This document shows, in pieces, positions 25,495 through 33,816 of a stretch of 64,000 nucleotides of DNA. A program made the position numbers and the translations under genes. The stretch comes from Lachnoclostridium sp. An76. Lineage in GTDB: Bacteria; Bacillota; Clostridia; Lachnospirales; Lachnospiraceae. The notes under the pieces are model-generated. The model saw only the letters and a program-made list of their open reading frames with translations. It was not told where the DNA came from and made no database searches. Position 1 is the first letter of the stretch; each line of letters begins with the position of its first letter. Location of the stretch: the NCBI RefSeq assembly GCF_002161355.1, contig NZ_NFHL01000002.1, positions 1 to 64,000 of the forward strand, written 5' to 3'.

Positions 25495-26706
25495 TTACAC
25501 AGCGTCCCATAAGTCAAAGGCACAGCCCATTGCTTTGACAAGATCATCCGGCCTGTTGTATTTGACCTTTGCGTAAATGTCCATCGTGATTTTGCTGCTT
25601 TCATGGCCCGCCAAATATTGTACCGTTTTGGGGTCCACCGAAGAATGAATCAGATTGGTGATGTAGGTGTGCCGCAGCTGATGCGGTGTCACTTCAAAAT
25701 CCAGGCTATATACCACATGGCCGTTATTCCTGGCTTTTTCTCCAAGTTTCGGGTAAAGCATATATTTTACATACTTTCCGTCCACAAGTTTTCTGGCCAT
25801 TCTCGGCTTTGCAGTCCGCGTCACAATATACTGCCACAGCCGCTTAAACTGTGTATAGGATAGCGGATCACCGTCCCGATTGGCAATCACATAATCCGAA
25901 GTGGATTTTTTCTTTGCATCTTTCAGACATTCAACCAGACAGACCGGGAGAGGAATGTTTCTTTGTGCCGCTTTGGTCTTTAGCTCGGTAAGAATGACCG
26001 GCCTGTTATGTTCTGTGTGCCATGCCCGCCGTACCGTTAAGTACGGAGCCTCTGCATCCAGATACACAGAATCCCATTGCAGCGCCAGGATTTCTTCCCG
26101 GCGCAGACCGGCATATAAACCGATCATCACAAATACATAGGGCGGCAAATCCCGGATCGTGTCCAAAAGCCGCTCAACCTGTTCATCCGTCAATGCCTGT
26201 CTTTCTTCCTGGGGAACTCCTCCCTTTGCATCCAGGTATATGGTCGGGTCCTCGTCAATCACATGGCTCTCCTTGGCCGCCCGGAAAATGGACTTGCAGA
26301 GAATCACCACAGACTTATAAACCGAAGCCGACTTCTTGGAAACAGGTACGAGGGCAAGTTGGATGTCATCCAGGGATACATCAGCCATTCTCTTGTCTCC
26401 CAGCCCTCCAATAATGTGCCGCCGCACCTTAGAGGTATAATCTGTCAAGGTGGTGGCCCGAACATGGACGGACTGCATCAGCAGCCACTTCTCACAGTAC
26501 TCAGCAACCGTAGGCGATCTTCGACGAAACGTAGTACTGTCAATCTGCTCTAACGCCTCCAGTTCCTTGTCATAAAGCTTTTCGGGCGTCTTTGCATAAA
26601 GCGCCACTCTGTTTCCATCCGAATCTTCGACTCTGGTTCTATAATATTCAATGCCGTTAAGCACGACCGTACCATATTGAGGAATTGCCCTTTTTCTTTT
26701 TGCCAA
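25495..26706 (-). CDS. int: Tyrosine recombinase / integrase (proximal copy)
   Basis: A 403-residue integrase, the same length as its neighbour, with all catalytic motifs: LYAGLRREEILALQWD, HQLRHTYITNLIHSS, LAGHESSKITMDIYAKV. The start is taken as TTG at 26706, 8 nt after AGGAGG; this gives MAKRKRAIPQYGTV, which lines up with MAKKKKNIPQYGTV of the distal copy. A GTG three codons earlier overlaps the Shine-Dalgarno itself. It is just downstream of the excisionase gene, the usual order in Tn916/Tn1549-type elements, so this is probably the native integrase. Confidence 0.92.
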   Translation of the reverse strand: MAKRKRAIPQYGTVVLNGIEYYRTRVEDSDGNRVALYAKTPEKLYDKELEALEQIDSTTFRRRSPTVAEYCEKWLLMQSVHVRATTLTDYTSKVRRHIIGGLGDKRMADVSLDDIQLALVPVSKKSASVYKSVVILCKSIFRAAKESHVIDEDPTIYLDAKGGVPQEERQALTDEQVERLLDTIRDLPPYVFVMIGLYAGLRREEILALQWDSVYLDAEAPYLTVRRAWHTEHNRPVILTELKTKAAQRNIPLPVCLVECLKDAKKKSTSDYVIANRDGDPLSYTQFKRLWQYIVTRTAKPRMARKLVDGKYVKYMLYPKLGEKARNNGHVVYSLDFEVTPHQLRHTYITNLIHSSVDPKTVQYLAGHESSKITMDIYAKVKYNRPDDLVKAMGCAFDLWDAV

Positions 26707-26790
26707 TTCCGTCACCTCCTAAGAATAATGTCCAGCGCTGTACCTTTGTTTTATCAGACATATTAGGTTCCAGCAAGGATACGGAACAGC

Positions 26791-27021
26791 TCAAGCTCGG
26801 ACACTTCGCAGCTTGCGGTATGTAGCGCTTTTTTCCACTGGCTTTGCACGATGGGTGCATTTTGCGATATACTCCTGAAGGCCAGCATCTGTAAAGTACA
26901 CGCAACCATTTTGCACATACTGAACATAGGAAATTAGCCCACTGTTTCGAGCTGCATCCAAAGTGGCAATGCTAATCCCCAGTAATTTGGCAGCCTCTTT
27001 CCGCGAAATCAATTTTTCCAT
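26791..27021 (-). CDS. xis: Excisionase-type helix-turn-helix protein
   Basis: A 76-residue MerR/Xis-like DNA-binding protein: ISRKEAAKLLGISIATLDAA is the helix-turn-helix, followed by a wing (YVQNGCVYFTDAGLQEYIAK) and a basic tail. A GGGGG-type Shine-Dalgarno precedes the ATG at 27021. Its place directly upstream of an integrase supports a role as recombination directionality factor. Confidence 0.85.
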   Translation of the reverse strand: MEKLISRKEAAKLLGISIATLDAARNSGLISYVQYVQNGCVYFTDAGLQEYIAKCTHRAKPVEKSATYRKLRSVRA

Positions 27022-27497
27022 AGGTGGTCCCCCTTTCTGTCAAAGATGTGGTTGTTGCTTTCAAAATCACATGAATGCGCTGGCAACCGAAGCTGCCAGC
27101 GCATGGTATCTGACTTTGAAAAATTTACTCGCCACATTTGCCACGCACCCCTGGCGATGGGGACATTCCGGTCTCCGCTGGCGCGGCTGTCATAACTCCA
27201 CAGCGTCGTTTTACTCGTGCGCCGCAGAGTTCCCCCCAAGTCTTTAGGAGGCCGTGAGGAAGTATCTTTAACCCCTATGCAGTCATCGCGCCCTGAAATG
27301 CCACTTTCGGGTATCAGGCTGACGTGGATCGCTCGGAACAGTCCTATTCATCACCTCCTGGGGCTGTCCATCTTCGCGGCGTGCCTGATTCGCTCGTACA
27401 TAGGTTATGTACCGGAAATGCCGTCTATGAAATTGTCAAGCTCCACATTGGGAGAATGTTCTTCCCTCAATGGGTAGGCACTGATACGCTTCATTTG
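27022..27497. other. Intergenic segment upstream of xis with hairpin and tiny overlapping frames
   Basis: 476 bp without a standard gene. It holds a perfect 10-bp hairpin (TGCGCTGGCA, 8-nt loop, TGCCAGCGCA; 27076-27103). It also holds two minus-strand mini-frames joined by TGATG: 16 codons at 27351-27401 (MYERIRHAAKMDSPRR) and 22 codons at 27283-27351 (MNRTVPSDPRQPDTRKWHFR and two more). A longer frame at 27009-27239 overlaps xis and is not supported by a start site. A leader or attenuator ahead of xis-int is plausible. Confidence 0.4.
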
Positions 27498-27968
27498 TTA
27501 AGTGTTATTCAAAAATTTTTTTATTTTTTTAAATCTTTGTGCAACAGCACTTCTGGAACAATGCCAAAGACGTGCTACATCAATTTGACGATAACCATCC
27601 ACAAAAAGTAATGTCAATAGCTCCAAATCTTTCTTCGACAGCTTCTTCAATCTCAACAGTAGTTGTTCGTTTTCCACCGAAGCCAACCATCCATATCGCG
27701 TTTGATCAATCTTATCAACATCCCATTGATAAGATAACGATGCAAACTTTCGGAACAGCTGTGATTGACCACATACTTCATCATATTGTTCACAAGGTAT
27801 TGGTTGCGTATGGTTTTGAAAAACCCTTTGACTGCAAAACCATGCCCAGTCATATTCTTTCATGGCAGCAATCTGTTCTTCGCTCATCCCTGCATCACAA
27901 TACTCAACTTCTAAACGCTTCCATCTACTATCAAACTTCTTTTTCTCATATCCATAATTAAATCCCAT
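27498..27968 (-). CDS. Sigma-70-like regulatory protein of the conjugative element
   Basis: A 156-residue protein whose C-terminus is a sigma region 4-type helix-turn-helix (LSKKDLELLTLLFVDGYRQI, then DVARLWHCSRSAVAQRFKKI). The N-terminal half has no clear sigma-2 region. Small sigma-like proteins of this kind are commonly encoded near xis-int in Firmicutes conjugative transposons and are thought to control excision genes. The start at 27968 follows AGGAGG with ideal spacing. Confidence 0.75.
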   Translation of the reverse strand: MGFNYGYEKKKFDSRWKRLEVEYCDAGMSEEQIAAMKEYDWAWFCSQRVFQNHTQPIPCEQYDEVCGQSQLFRKFASLSYQWDVDKIDQTRYGWLASVENEQLLLRLKKLSKKDLELLTLLFVDGYRQIDVARLWHCSRSAVAQRFKKIKKFLNNT

Positions 27969-28106
27969 TATTAACCTCCTGTAGATTCAATTTGCAAAAT
28001 TCACCATGCAAACTAAAATCAGGAGGAGATCGACAACGAGAATCTCTGGGTTGTTTTCCATCCCCAGAAACAAAAATGGGGCTGTCGGGAAATAGATAGT
28101 CCAAAA

Positions 28107-28146
28107 CAGGGGCAGTTGTGACTCGCATGAGTCACAACTGCCCCTG
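28107..28146. repeat. 40-nt perfect hairpin upstream of the IS1182 transposase (copy 2)
   Basis: Same 18-bp arms as at 23900-23939, with loop GCAT. It lies 30 nt inside the IS end, ahead of the transposase. Confidence 0.75.
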
Positions 28147-28210
28147 AAATTTATCCTGTAAAAAGAGAAAAAGATGGCTAACGACAACCATCTTTCTCTC
28201 CGTTCCATGT

Positions 28211-28222
28211 TATAATGGAACT
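28211..28222 (+). promoter_or_regulatory. TATAAT box abutting the IS1182 transposase start
   Basis: TATAAT at 28211-28216 lies only 6 nt before the ATG at 28223 and within the inverted repeat GTTCCAT...ATGGAAC. A start site 6-7 nt downstream would fall on the ATG itself, and there is no Shine-Dalgarno, so a leaderless mRNA is possible. The -35 is not convincing. Confidence 0.4.
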
Positions 28223-29977
28223 ATGCAAAAACAAGATTATTATAACGACTTTTTTGAAATTGGGCAACAGAAAATTAACTTCAGTTTCTTCGAATTGAGT
28301 CTACCCGATGACGATCCAGTCTATACCCTGAAAAAAGTGATGGAGGAATTAGATTTTTCAGGCCTGCTGGCCTGTTATCCAAACAAGGGAAGAACCGGGT
28401 TTAACCCAATCATGCTGTATGCTGTCGTTACCTACGCAAACATGCGCGGAGTCCGGGCCGTTGACCGGATTGTTGATCTGTGCCAGAGAGACCTTGCTTT
28501 TATCTGGCTGACGAAAGGGCAGAAGCCTCAAAGGGATGTTTTTTACGATTTTAAAGGCAAAAAGCTCACAGGGGAAGTCCTGGATGAATTGAATTACCAG
28601 TTCATGCGCCGCCTGGAAAAAGAAGGGTTTCTTACACTGAAAGAACTTTATATCGATGGAACGAAACTGGAGGCAAATGCCAACAGATATACCTTTGTCT
28701 GGCGGGGCAGCCTGAATTACCATCTTGCAGGCCTGCTGGATACGATTGATGCCCTTTATACAAAGTACAACGCTTTCCTGCTGGACAATGGGTATGGCCC
28801 GAAATATGACCTTGGGGATGCACATATGTTTGTGATTGAGGGGATGGACAAAGTCAGGAAGATCATCCAAAAGAACAGGGAGCGGAAACTGACAAAGCAT
28901 AAGAAGATCCCTAATAATACCATAATCGAGATCGATCATTGTTCCCCGCTTGAAATCCGGAAACTGCAGAAGAACCTGATGCGGATTGCAGAGGGAGAAG
29001 GGATTGAGTTTGTTTTCGGGAAGGGAATGCGTAAGCCGGAGATCCAGAAACTTTATGAGGGACTGGAAGAATGCGGAAAGCGCCTGATGGAGTATAAAGA
29101 ATGCTTTAAGATCATGGGGAAAGACCGCAACAGCTATTCTAAGACAGATCTGGAAGCGACATTCATGCGGATGAAAGAGGACCATATGATGAACGGGCAG
29201 TTAAAACCTGCCTATAACGTCCAGATCGCAGTAGAAAATTACTTTATTGTCCACGGATATGTAAGCAATGACCGGACAGACTACAACACGCTGATCCCAG
29301 TTCTGGAAAAACACAGGAAAGCGTTTGGGGATAAGCTGGAGGCAGTCACTGCCGACAGCGGCTACTGCAGTGAAAAGAACCTGCTGTATCTGAAAGAGAA
29401 CAGGATCCGCAGCTTCATCAAGCTGCAGGACCATGAGAAGAGGAAGACACGGGCATACAAAGAAGACATCGGGAAGTATTACAACATGACATACGCCGTT
29501 TTTGAGAATGAGCACTATTATATCTGCCATGACGGAAGAGAACTGCACCATATCCGGACAGAAAGCAAAGAACAGGACGGCTACACACAGACAGTAGAGG
29601 TATACGGCTGTGCGGACTGCAGTGAATGTGAATATAAATCGAAATGTCTTTATAAATACAATCCCGAAAAGAATCCGGACCAGAACAAGGTCATGAAGAT
29701 CAATGAACGCTGGGAAGAACTGAGGGAGGAGTCCAACACGAATATCCAGAGTGAAGAAGGGATCCTGAAACGTCAGACACGGTCGATCCAGACAGAGGGT
29801 CACTTTGGAGATATCAAAGAGAACGAAAACTTCCGTCGTTTTAACTACCGTTCGAAAGAGAAAGTATATAAAGAGTTCATGCTGTATGCCATAGGGCGGA
29901 ACATCATGAAATATCATCGGTTTTTACATCAGGAAATCGAAAAATTTGAAGGGAAAAAGGAGCAGGAAGCGGCTTAA
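28223..29977 (+). CDS. IS1182-family transposase
   Basis: A full-length 584-residue transposase. Order: N-terminal domain (FFELSLPDDDPVYTLKKVME, SGLLACYPNKGRTGFNPIML), first catalytic Asp in LKELYIDGTKLEANANRYTF, second in EAVTADSGYCSEKNLLYL, a cysteine cluster CADCSECEYKSKC, and the C-terminal segment RSIQTEGHFGDIKENENFRR holding the catalytic Glu. No internal stop, unlike copy 1. It could supply transposase for both copies. Confidence 0.93.
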   Translation: MQKQDYYNDFFEIGQQKINFSFFELSLPDDDPVYTLKKVMEELDFSGLLACYPNKGRTGFNPIMLYAVVTYANMRGVRAVDRIVDLCQRDLAFIWLTKGQKPQRDVFYDFKGKKLTGEVLDELNYQFMRRLEKEGFLTLKELYIDGTKLEANANRYTFVWRGSLNYHLAGLLDTIDALYTKYNAFLLDNGYGPKYDLGDAHMFVIEGMDKVRKIIQKNRERKLTKHKKIPNNTIIEIDHCSPLEIRKLQKNLMRIAEGEGIEFVFGKGMRKPEIQKLYEGLEECGKRLMEYKECFKIMGKDRNSYSKTDLEATFMRMKEDHMMNGQLKPAYNVQIAVENYFIVHGYVSNDRTDYNTLIPVLEKHRKAFGDKLEAVTADSGYCSEKNLLYLKENRIRSFIKLQDHEKRKTRAYKEDIGKYYNMTYAVFENEHYYICHDGRELHHIRTESKEQDGYTQTVEVYGCADCSECEYKSKCLYKYNPEKNPDQNKVMKINERWEELREESNTNIQSEEGILKRQTRSIQTEGHFGDIKENENFRRFNYRSKEKVYKEFMLYAIGRNIMKYHRFLHQEIEKFEGKKEQEAA

Positions 29978-30182
29978 CCAGAGGAGCGCTCTGAAAAATC
30001 CAGCCAAGGGGTTATTGCGCCCTAAAATAGCGTTTACAAACAGGACGGAGGCAGTCTCCGACAGAATAACGGCTCAAAAAAGTCCGTATTCTGCGGGATT
30101 GTCCCCGTCCTGTTTGTCAGGAGTCAAAAATCGGTATTAACCGACAGCCCCATTTTTATTCGCGCACAAAGAAAACGCATTA

Positions 30183-31010
30183 TTAAGATTTTATAAGTAC
30201 AACAAGTATACCAAGCACAATTCGATACCAACCAAACACCTTAAAATCATGTTTTTTGATAAAGTTCATTAGGAATTTAATTACTAAGACAGATACCGCA
30301 AATGCCACAGCCATACCGAGAACAAGAGCGAGCAGTTCTGCACTTGTAAATTCAAACCCGAATTTTAACAGCTTAAAAGCACTTGCTCCAAGCATAGTAG
30401 GTACTGCGAGGAAAAAAGTAAACTCTGCTGCTGCCACTCGTGAAACTCCTATGAGTAAAGCACCTATAATCGTTGCTCCCGACCGTGATGTGCCGGGTAT
30501 AAGTGATAACACTTGAAATGCCCCTATCAAGATTGCTGTTTTATAGCTGATGTCAGAAAGTGCCATAGTAGTAGGAGTACGCTTTTTATTCCAATTTTCT
30601 ATGAGAATGAATAACAAACCATAAAAGATTAACATGATTGAAATCACAATGGGGGTTTGGAGGTAAGCATCCAAATAATCATCAAATAGAATCCCCATAA
30701 TAGCTGACGGTACACAAGCTACCGCAACCTTGAACCACAACGAGAAAGTATCCTTTTTAACAATTGACTGTGCTTTGTTCTTAAATTGAAAGGGAAACAT
30801 CTTGTTCCAAAACATTACAACCACTGCGAGTATAGCTCCAAGTTGAATAACAACAAAAAACATTTCTTTAAATGCTTCGCTCATATTAAGTGTGATAAAT
30901 TCGTCCACAAGAATCATATGTCCTGTGCTGCTGATAGGTAGCCACTCAGTAATACCCTCAACAATTCCAAGAAAAATAACTTTTAAAATTTCTATAAAAT
31001 CAAGTACCAT
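30183..31010 (-). CDS. bcrD: Undecaprenyl-diphosphatase, BcrD/UppP type
   Basis: A 275-residue integral membrane phosphatase that recycles undecaprenyl pyrophosphate, the target of bacitracin. Both UppP motifs are present: [18 protein letters not shown] (15-32) and PGTSRSGAT (172-180). About eight transmembrane helices. Its ATG overlaps the bcrB stop by 1 nt (TAATG), so it is the third gene of a bcrABD operon. The IS1182 right end lies 31 bp beyond its stop codon. Confidence 0.92.
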   Translation of the reverse strand: MVLDFIEILKVIFLGIVEGITEWLPISSTGHMILVDEFITLNMSEAFKEMFFVVIQLGAILAVVVMFWNKMFPFQFKNKAQSIVKKDTFSLWFKVAVACVPSAIMGILFDDYLDAYLQTPIVISIMLIFYGLLFILIENWNKKRTPTTMALSDISYKTAILIGAFQVLSLIPGTSRSGATIIGALLIGVSRVAAAEFTFFLAVPTMLGASAFKLLKFGFEFTSAELLALVLGMAVAFAVSVLVIKFLMNFIKKHDFKVFGWYRIVLGILVVLIKS

Positions 31011-31759
31011 TATTTCAAATCCTCCTTTTTAAAATGATGAAAGGTCATAAGAAAACCAACTGCTGATACAAGAATAATAATAGATACAGACAGCAGTGTA
31101 GGATAGCCGGTACTCTGAAGTTTACCCTGCACCAAGAAATAGGTGGCTGTCCACGGATACAACGCTCCCCATTCTTGATTTGAAAGTGCGGCACTTCCCA
31201 TGACAATCACGGCAGAGCCAATCATCGGGGCGACAAATCCTTTTGTTTTCATAGCAACAAACACAAAAGGAGAAACTGTTAAAAACATCAGGATACTGCC
31301 AAACAAAAACTTGGGGAGCCATACTATTGCCACTAGTAAGCTATATCCCTCCAATGTAAAGACAGCGTCATATAGCCCACAAACGATAAATATACCTGCC
31401 CATGTTACAAGGGTTAGCATAACAATCCAAAGAAGCAGGGTGCAAAATTTTCCAATTAATAGTTTTGTCCTTGAAATGGGTATGGGCAATATGGTTTTGA
31501 GGGTGCTTTCTGTGTACTCTCTGCTAAACAAGTAAGCTGCAATTGCCACATATATCATAATGTTTACCAGCAGCATGATATACAGTACACTGTCGCTGTA
31601 TATGTCAGACAAGGTAAAGATAATCTCCGGCTTATCAAAATGTGTTTGCAAGGCTTCTATTAACATCAAAAGTGGGGTAGATAATACCCCTGCCACACTA
31701 ATTAGCACCATTTTTGAACGCTTTAGTTTTAATAATTCACAAGAAATAAGATTAAGCAA
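31010..31759 (-). CDS. bcrB: Bacitracin ABC transporter permease, BcrB type
   Basis: A 249-residue ABC-2-type permease with about six transmembrane helices ([80 protein letters not shown]; last helix [16 protein letters not shown]). It partners BcrA in bacitracin efflux. The start is taken as TTG at 31759: GGAGG lies 8 nt before it, inside the last codons of bcrA, giving an 8-nt overlap. The frame opens upstream but without a site. Confidence 0.88.
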   Translation of the reverse strand: MLNLISCELLKLKRSKMVLISVAGVLSTPLLMLIEALQTHFDKPEIIFTLSDIYSDSVLYIMLLVNIMIYVAIAAYLFSREYTESTLKTILPIPISRTKLLIGKFCTLLLWIVMLTLVTWAGIFIVCGLYDAVFTLEGYSLLVAIVWLPKFLFGSILMFLTVSPFVFVAMKTKGFVAPMIGSAVIVMGSAALSNQEWGALYPWTATYFLVQGKLQSTGYPTLLSVSIIILVSAVGFLMTFHHFKKEDLK

Positions 31760-32669
31760 TACCGCCACCTCCAATCAGTTTAGAAAAGTAGTCCTCTAAG
31801 TTTTCCTCACTATCATTTATCCTTGTCACGAGCAGTCCATTTCGTGCAAATTCTCGATTGATTTCTCCAACACTTTGGCTAAAGTCATAAATTCTCACCG
31901 TACCGTCCTGCACTGTAAAATCCGTCATGTGGTAGTGGTTTTCTAAAATCTTTCCGGCTATCTCACTGTCAGATAAATCAAATTGAATGTATTTTCGATT
32001 CCTTTTGTGAAGCTCGGATATATTCACTTCCTCTACTAAATGCCCCTCGTGCATAACGCCGATAATATCTGCTATCTGTTCAATCTCGCTTAAAACATGG
32101 CTTGAGATAAAAATGGTAATGCCATGATTGTGACTAAGTTCAGATAAAAATGAGCGTATTTCAACTATTCCAATGGGGTCAAGTCCGTTAATCGGTTCGT
32201 CAAGTATTAAAAGCTCCGGCTCGTGCATAATGGCGGCGGCAATACCAAGCCGTTGCTTCATTCCGAGGGAATAATCGGAAAAGACTTTTCTTTTCTCCTT
32301 ATGCAGCCCCACAACTTCAAGAGCTTTTTCTACTCCACTTTTAGATACTCCCCCTCGCAGTTTAGCGAGAATTTGCAAATTCTCATACCCTGTTAAATTA
32401 CTGTAAAATCCCGGTGTTTCGATAATAGAGCCTACTTTGCTATAAAGGGTATGGATATTTTCCTTATAGTTTGTGCCAAACAAGCGTACCGTTCCCTCCG
32501 TTGGGAAAGCAAGCTGCAACATCATTTTCATTGCTGTGGTTTTGCCTGCTCCGTTTCTGCCGAGCAAACCATAAATTTTGCCCTTTGGCACATGAAGATT
32601 TACCTTATCGACAACGGTGGCTGTTCCGTATCGCTTCGTAAGATTTTCTGTTTCAATGATATAATCCAT
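31752..32669 (-). CDS. bcrA: Bacitracin ABC transporter ATP-binding protein, BcrA type
   Basis: A 305-residue ABC ATPase: Walker [10 protein letters not shown] (37-45), signature [14 protein letters not shown], Walker [13 protein letters not shown], and an H-loop in [15 protein letters not shown]. The C-terminal extension (from about residue 215) is typical of BcrA-like lantibiotic/bacitracin exporters. The ATG at 32669 follows AAAGGAG by 8 nt. It is the first gene of the operon, behind two BcrR-type operators and a promoter. Confidence 0.92.
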   Translation of the reverse strand: MDYIIETENLTKRYGTATVVDKVNLHVPKGKIYGLLGRNGAGKTTAMKMMLQLAFPTEGTVRLFGTNYKENIHTLYSKVGSIIETPGFYSNLTGYENLQILAKLRGGVSKSGVEKALEVVGLHKEKRKVFSDYSLGMKQRLGIAAAIMHEPELLILDEPINGLDPIGIVEIRSFLSELSHNHGITIFISSHVLSEIEQIADIIGVMHEGHLVEEVNISELHKRNRKYIQFDLSDSEIAGKILENHYHMTDFTVQDGTVRIYDFSQSVGEINREFARNGLLVTRINDSEENLEDYFSKLIGGGGIA

Positions 32670-32723
32670 ATTTGATTCTCCTTTCCGTGGGTTGCTGTTC
32701 TTGTTTTCGCTGACCACAATCTT

Positions 32724-32752
32724 ATTATCCACGAGTATTGCATAGAAGCCAA
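32724..32752 (-). promoter_or_regulatory. Likely promoter of the bcrABD operon
   Basis: On the minus strand TTGGCT (32747-32752), 17 nt, GATAAT (32724-32729), ending 55 nt before the bcrA ATG and just downstream of the two operators. A moderately good sigma-A match, as expected for an activated promoter. Confidence 0.6.
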
Positions 32753-32773
32753 GAAATCTACCGTCACAATGCC

Positions 32774-32788
32774 GACACAATAGATGTC
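32774..32788. promoter_or_regulatory. BcrR operator, proximal (GACA-N7-TGTC)
   Basis: GACACAATAGATGTC has exactly the inverted-repeat form GACA-N7-TGTC reported for BcrR binding at the Enterococcus faecalis bcrA promoter. It lies about 22 bp upstream of the -35. Confidence 0.8.
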
Positions 32789-32805
32789 AGCACGAAAAAA
32801 GCTCC

Positions 32806-32820
32806 GACACTTATCGTGTC
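32806..32820. promoter_or_regulatory. BcrR operator, distal (GACA-N7-TGTC), overlapping bcrR terminator
   Basis: GACACTTATCGTGTC, the second copy, 32 bp from the first (three helical turns). It also forms the upper stem of a hairpin GCTCTGACAC-GATAA-GTGTCGGAGC followed by T6 in the leftward direction, the apparent terminator of bcrR. One sequence thus seems to serve as operator and terminator. Confidence 0.8.
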
Positions 32821-32849
32821 AGAGCCTATTTTAAAGGGTTTATGGCATT

Positions 32850-33464
32850 TTACTTTGTTTGGGTTTGCTTTATCCAGACAAATATTTTAGCAACAAATAG
32901 CAGAAACATAAGGGCGGTTACATAGGGTTGTCTTGCCGCAGCGAAGAAGCAGATAAAAAGCGTACTCAGCACGAGAGAGCATTTTGTGATTATGTTGCTC
33001 CATGATTCCTTTTCAAAACAAACACACATCAGTTTCGCTATCCCAAGTGCAATCAAAACAATAAAAACAATCCAATAGATTGCAAGATATATTGGGGTAG
33101 TGTCTGTAAATGAAAGTAGATTGACAGAATAAATATATCCGTCAACAAGGTTACCATACAACGGCAAAAGTATAAAAGTAACCGCCATCATATCTAATAT
33201 TCCATAAATGAAACTGTAAATTTTTTTCAAGTTGGAACGATTTTCAGTTTCGGCAAGTGTAATCAGTTCTTCGCCCGATAGCAGTTCATCTATGGTCACA
33301 GAAAAGAATTTAGAAATACACTTGAGCGACTCAATGTTAGGGTAACCCTTGCCGCTTTCCCATTTTGAAATGGCTGTTCTTGATACATATAATTGCTCCG
33401 CAAGTTGTTCCTGCGTTAAGTTCTTTCCAGTCCTAAGCTGTTGTAGCTTTTCATTAAATTCCAT
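32850..33464 (-). CDS. bcrR: Membrane-bound bacitracin sensor and regulator, BcrR type
   Basis: A 204-residue one-component regulator. Residues 5-60 are an XRE helix-turn-helix (LRTGKNLTQEQLAEQLYVSR, then TAISKWESGKGYPNIESLKC). Four transmembrane helices follow (from about residues 85, 115, 150 and 175). BcrR senses bacitracin at the membrane while binding DNA upstream of bcrA. The two expected operators lie between this gene and bcrA. It overlaps the small upstream helix-turn-helix gene by 11 nt. Confidence 0.9.
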   Translation of the reverse strand: MEFNEKLQQLRTGKNLTQEQLAEQLYVSRTAISKWESGKGYPNIESLKCISKFFSVTIDELLSGEELITLAETENRSNLKKIYSFIYGILDMMAVTFILLPLYGNLVDGYIYSVNLLSFTDTTPIYLAIYWIVFIVLIALGIAKLMCVCFEKESWSNIITKCSLVLSTLFICFFAAARQPYVTALMFLLFVAKIFVWIKQTQTK

Positions 33465-33651
33465 GATTCTCCTCCTGTTTGTTCCTTGTTTTCATACGTC
33501 CATCAACGGGTTTTTCTGCATCTTTTGGTATCATCCATGCACGACCAAATTTTTCAGTTCCGTCAATGCGATTTTCCTCACATAATTTTTGTATCCGTCT
33601 TTCCGATATGCCCCATTTTTCAGAAGCGGCTTTCACAGAAATGTAATTCAT
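33454..33651 (-). CDS. Small helix-turn-helix protein upstream of bcrR
   Basis: A 65-residue protein with MNYISVKAASEKWGISERRI and LCEENRIDGTEKFGRAWMIP, an excisionase/MerR-like DNA-binding fold common on mobile elements. The ATG at 33651 follows AAAGGAAG. It overlaps bcrR, so the two are probably cotranscribed. Its target is unknown. Confidence 0.75.
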   Translation of the reverse strand: MNYISVKAASEKWGISERRIQKLCEENRIDGTEKFGRAWMIPKDAEKPVDGRMKTRNKQEENHGI

Positions 33652-33675
33652 AATATCAACTTCCTTTCGCAAAGA

Positions 33676-33694
33676 GTATATAATTATTATATAC
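33676..33694. promoter_or_regulatory. 19-nt inverted repeat in a divergent promoter region
   Basis: GTATATAAT-T-ATTATATAC, a perfect AT-rich palindrome 25 bp upstream of the helix-turn-helix gene and 122 bp from the divergent XRE gene. It could be an operator for one of these regulators and also contains -10-like sequence. Confidence 0.5.
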
Positions 33695-33816
33695 GGAATG
33701 ACGAATAATAGCAAGTTTCTCTCCACTAATACGAAATTATACACTACTAAACATAAAATCATACTTCGTTCAAATATCATCACCCGAAATGTACAATGAT
33801 ATAGGATGATATTAAA

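Larger units (their letters stand above)
28078..30151 (+). mobile_element. IS1182-family element, copy 2 (intact)
   Basis: 2074 bp with terminal repeats GGGGCTGTCGG / CCGACAGCCCC, in reverse orientation to copy 1. Flanks are AAAAAT on the left and ATTTTT on the right. Together the two copies form long inverted repeats around the integrase module (24.1-28.0 kb). Confidence 0.92.

Noticed and set aside
27009..27239. 76-codon minus-strand frame overlapping the xis start
   Set aside because: Weak start, basic random-looking sequence, and it covers the hairpin; kept only as part of the leader description.
23900..28146. The 40-nt palindromes as CRISPR-like or origin repeats
   Set aside because: There are only two, each at the same place in an IS copy; they are part of the element.
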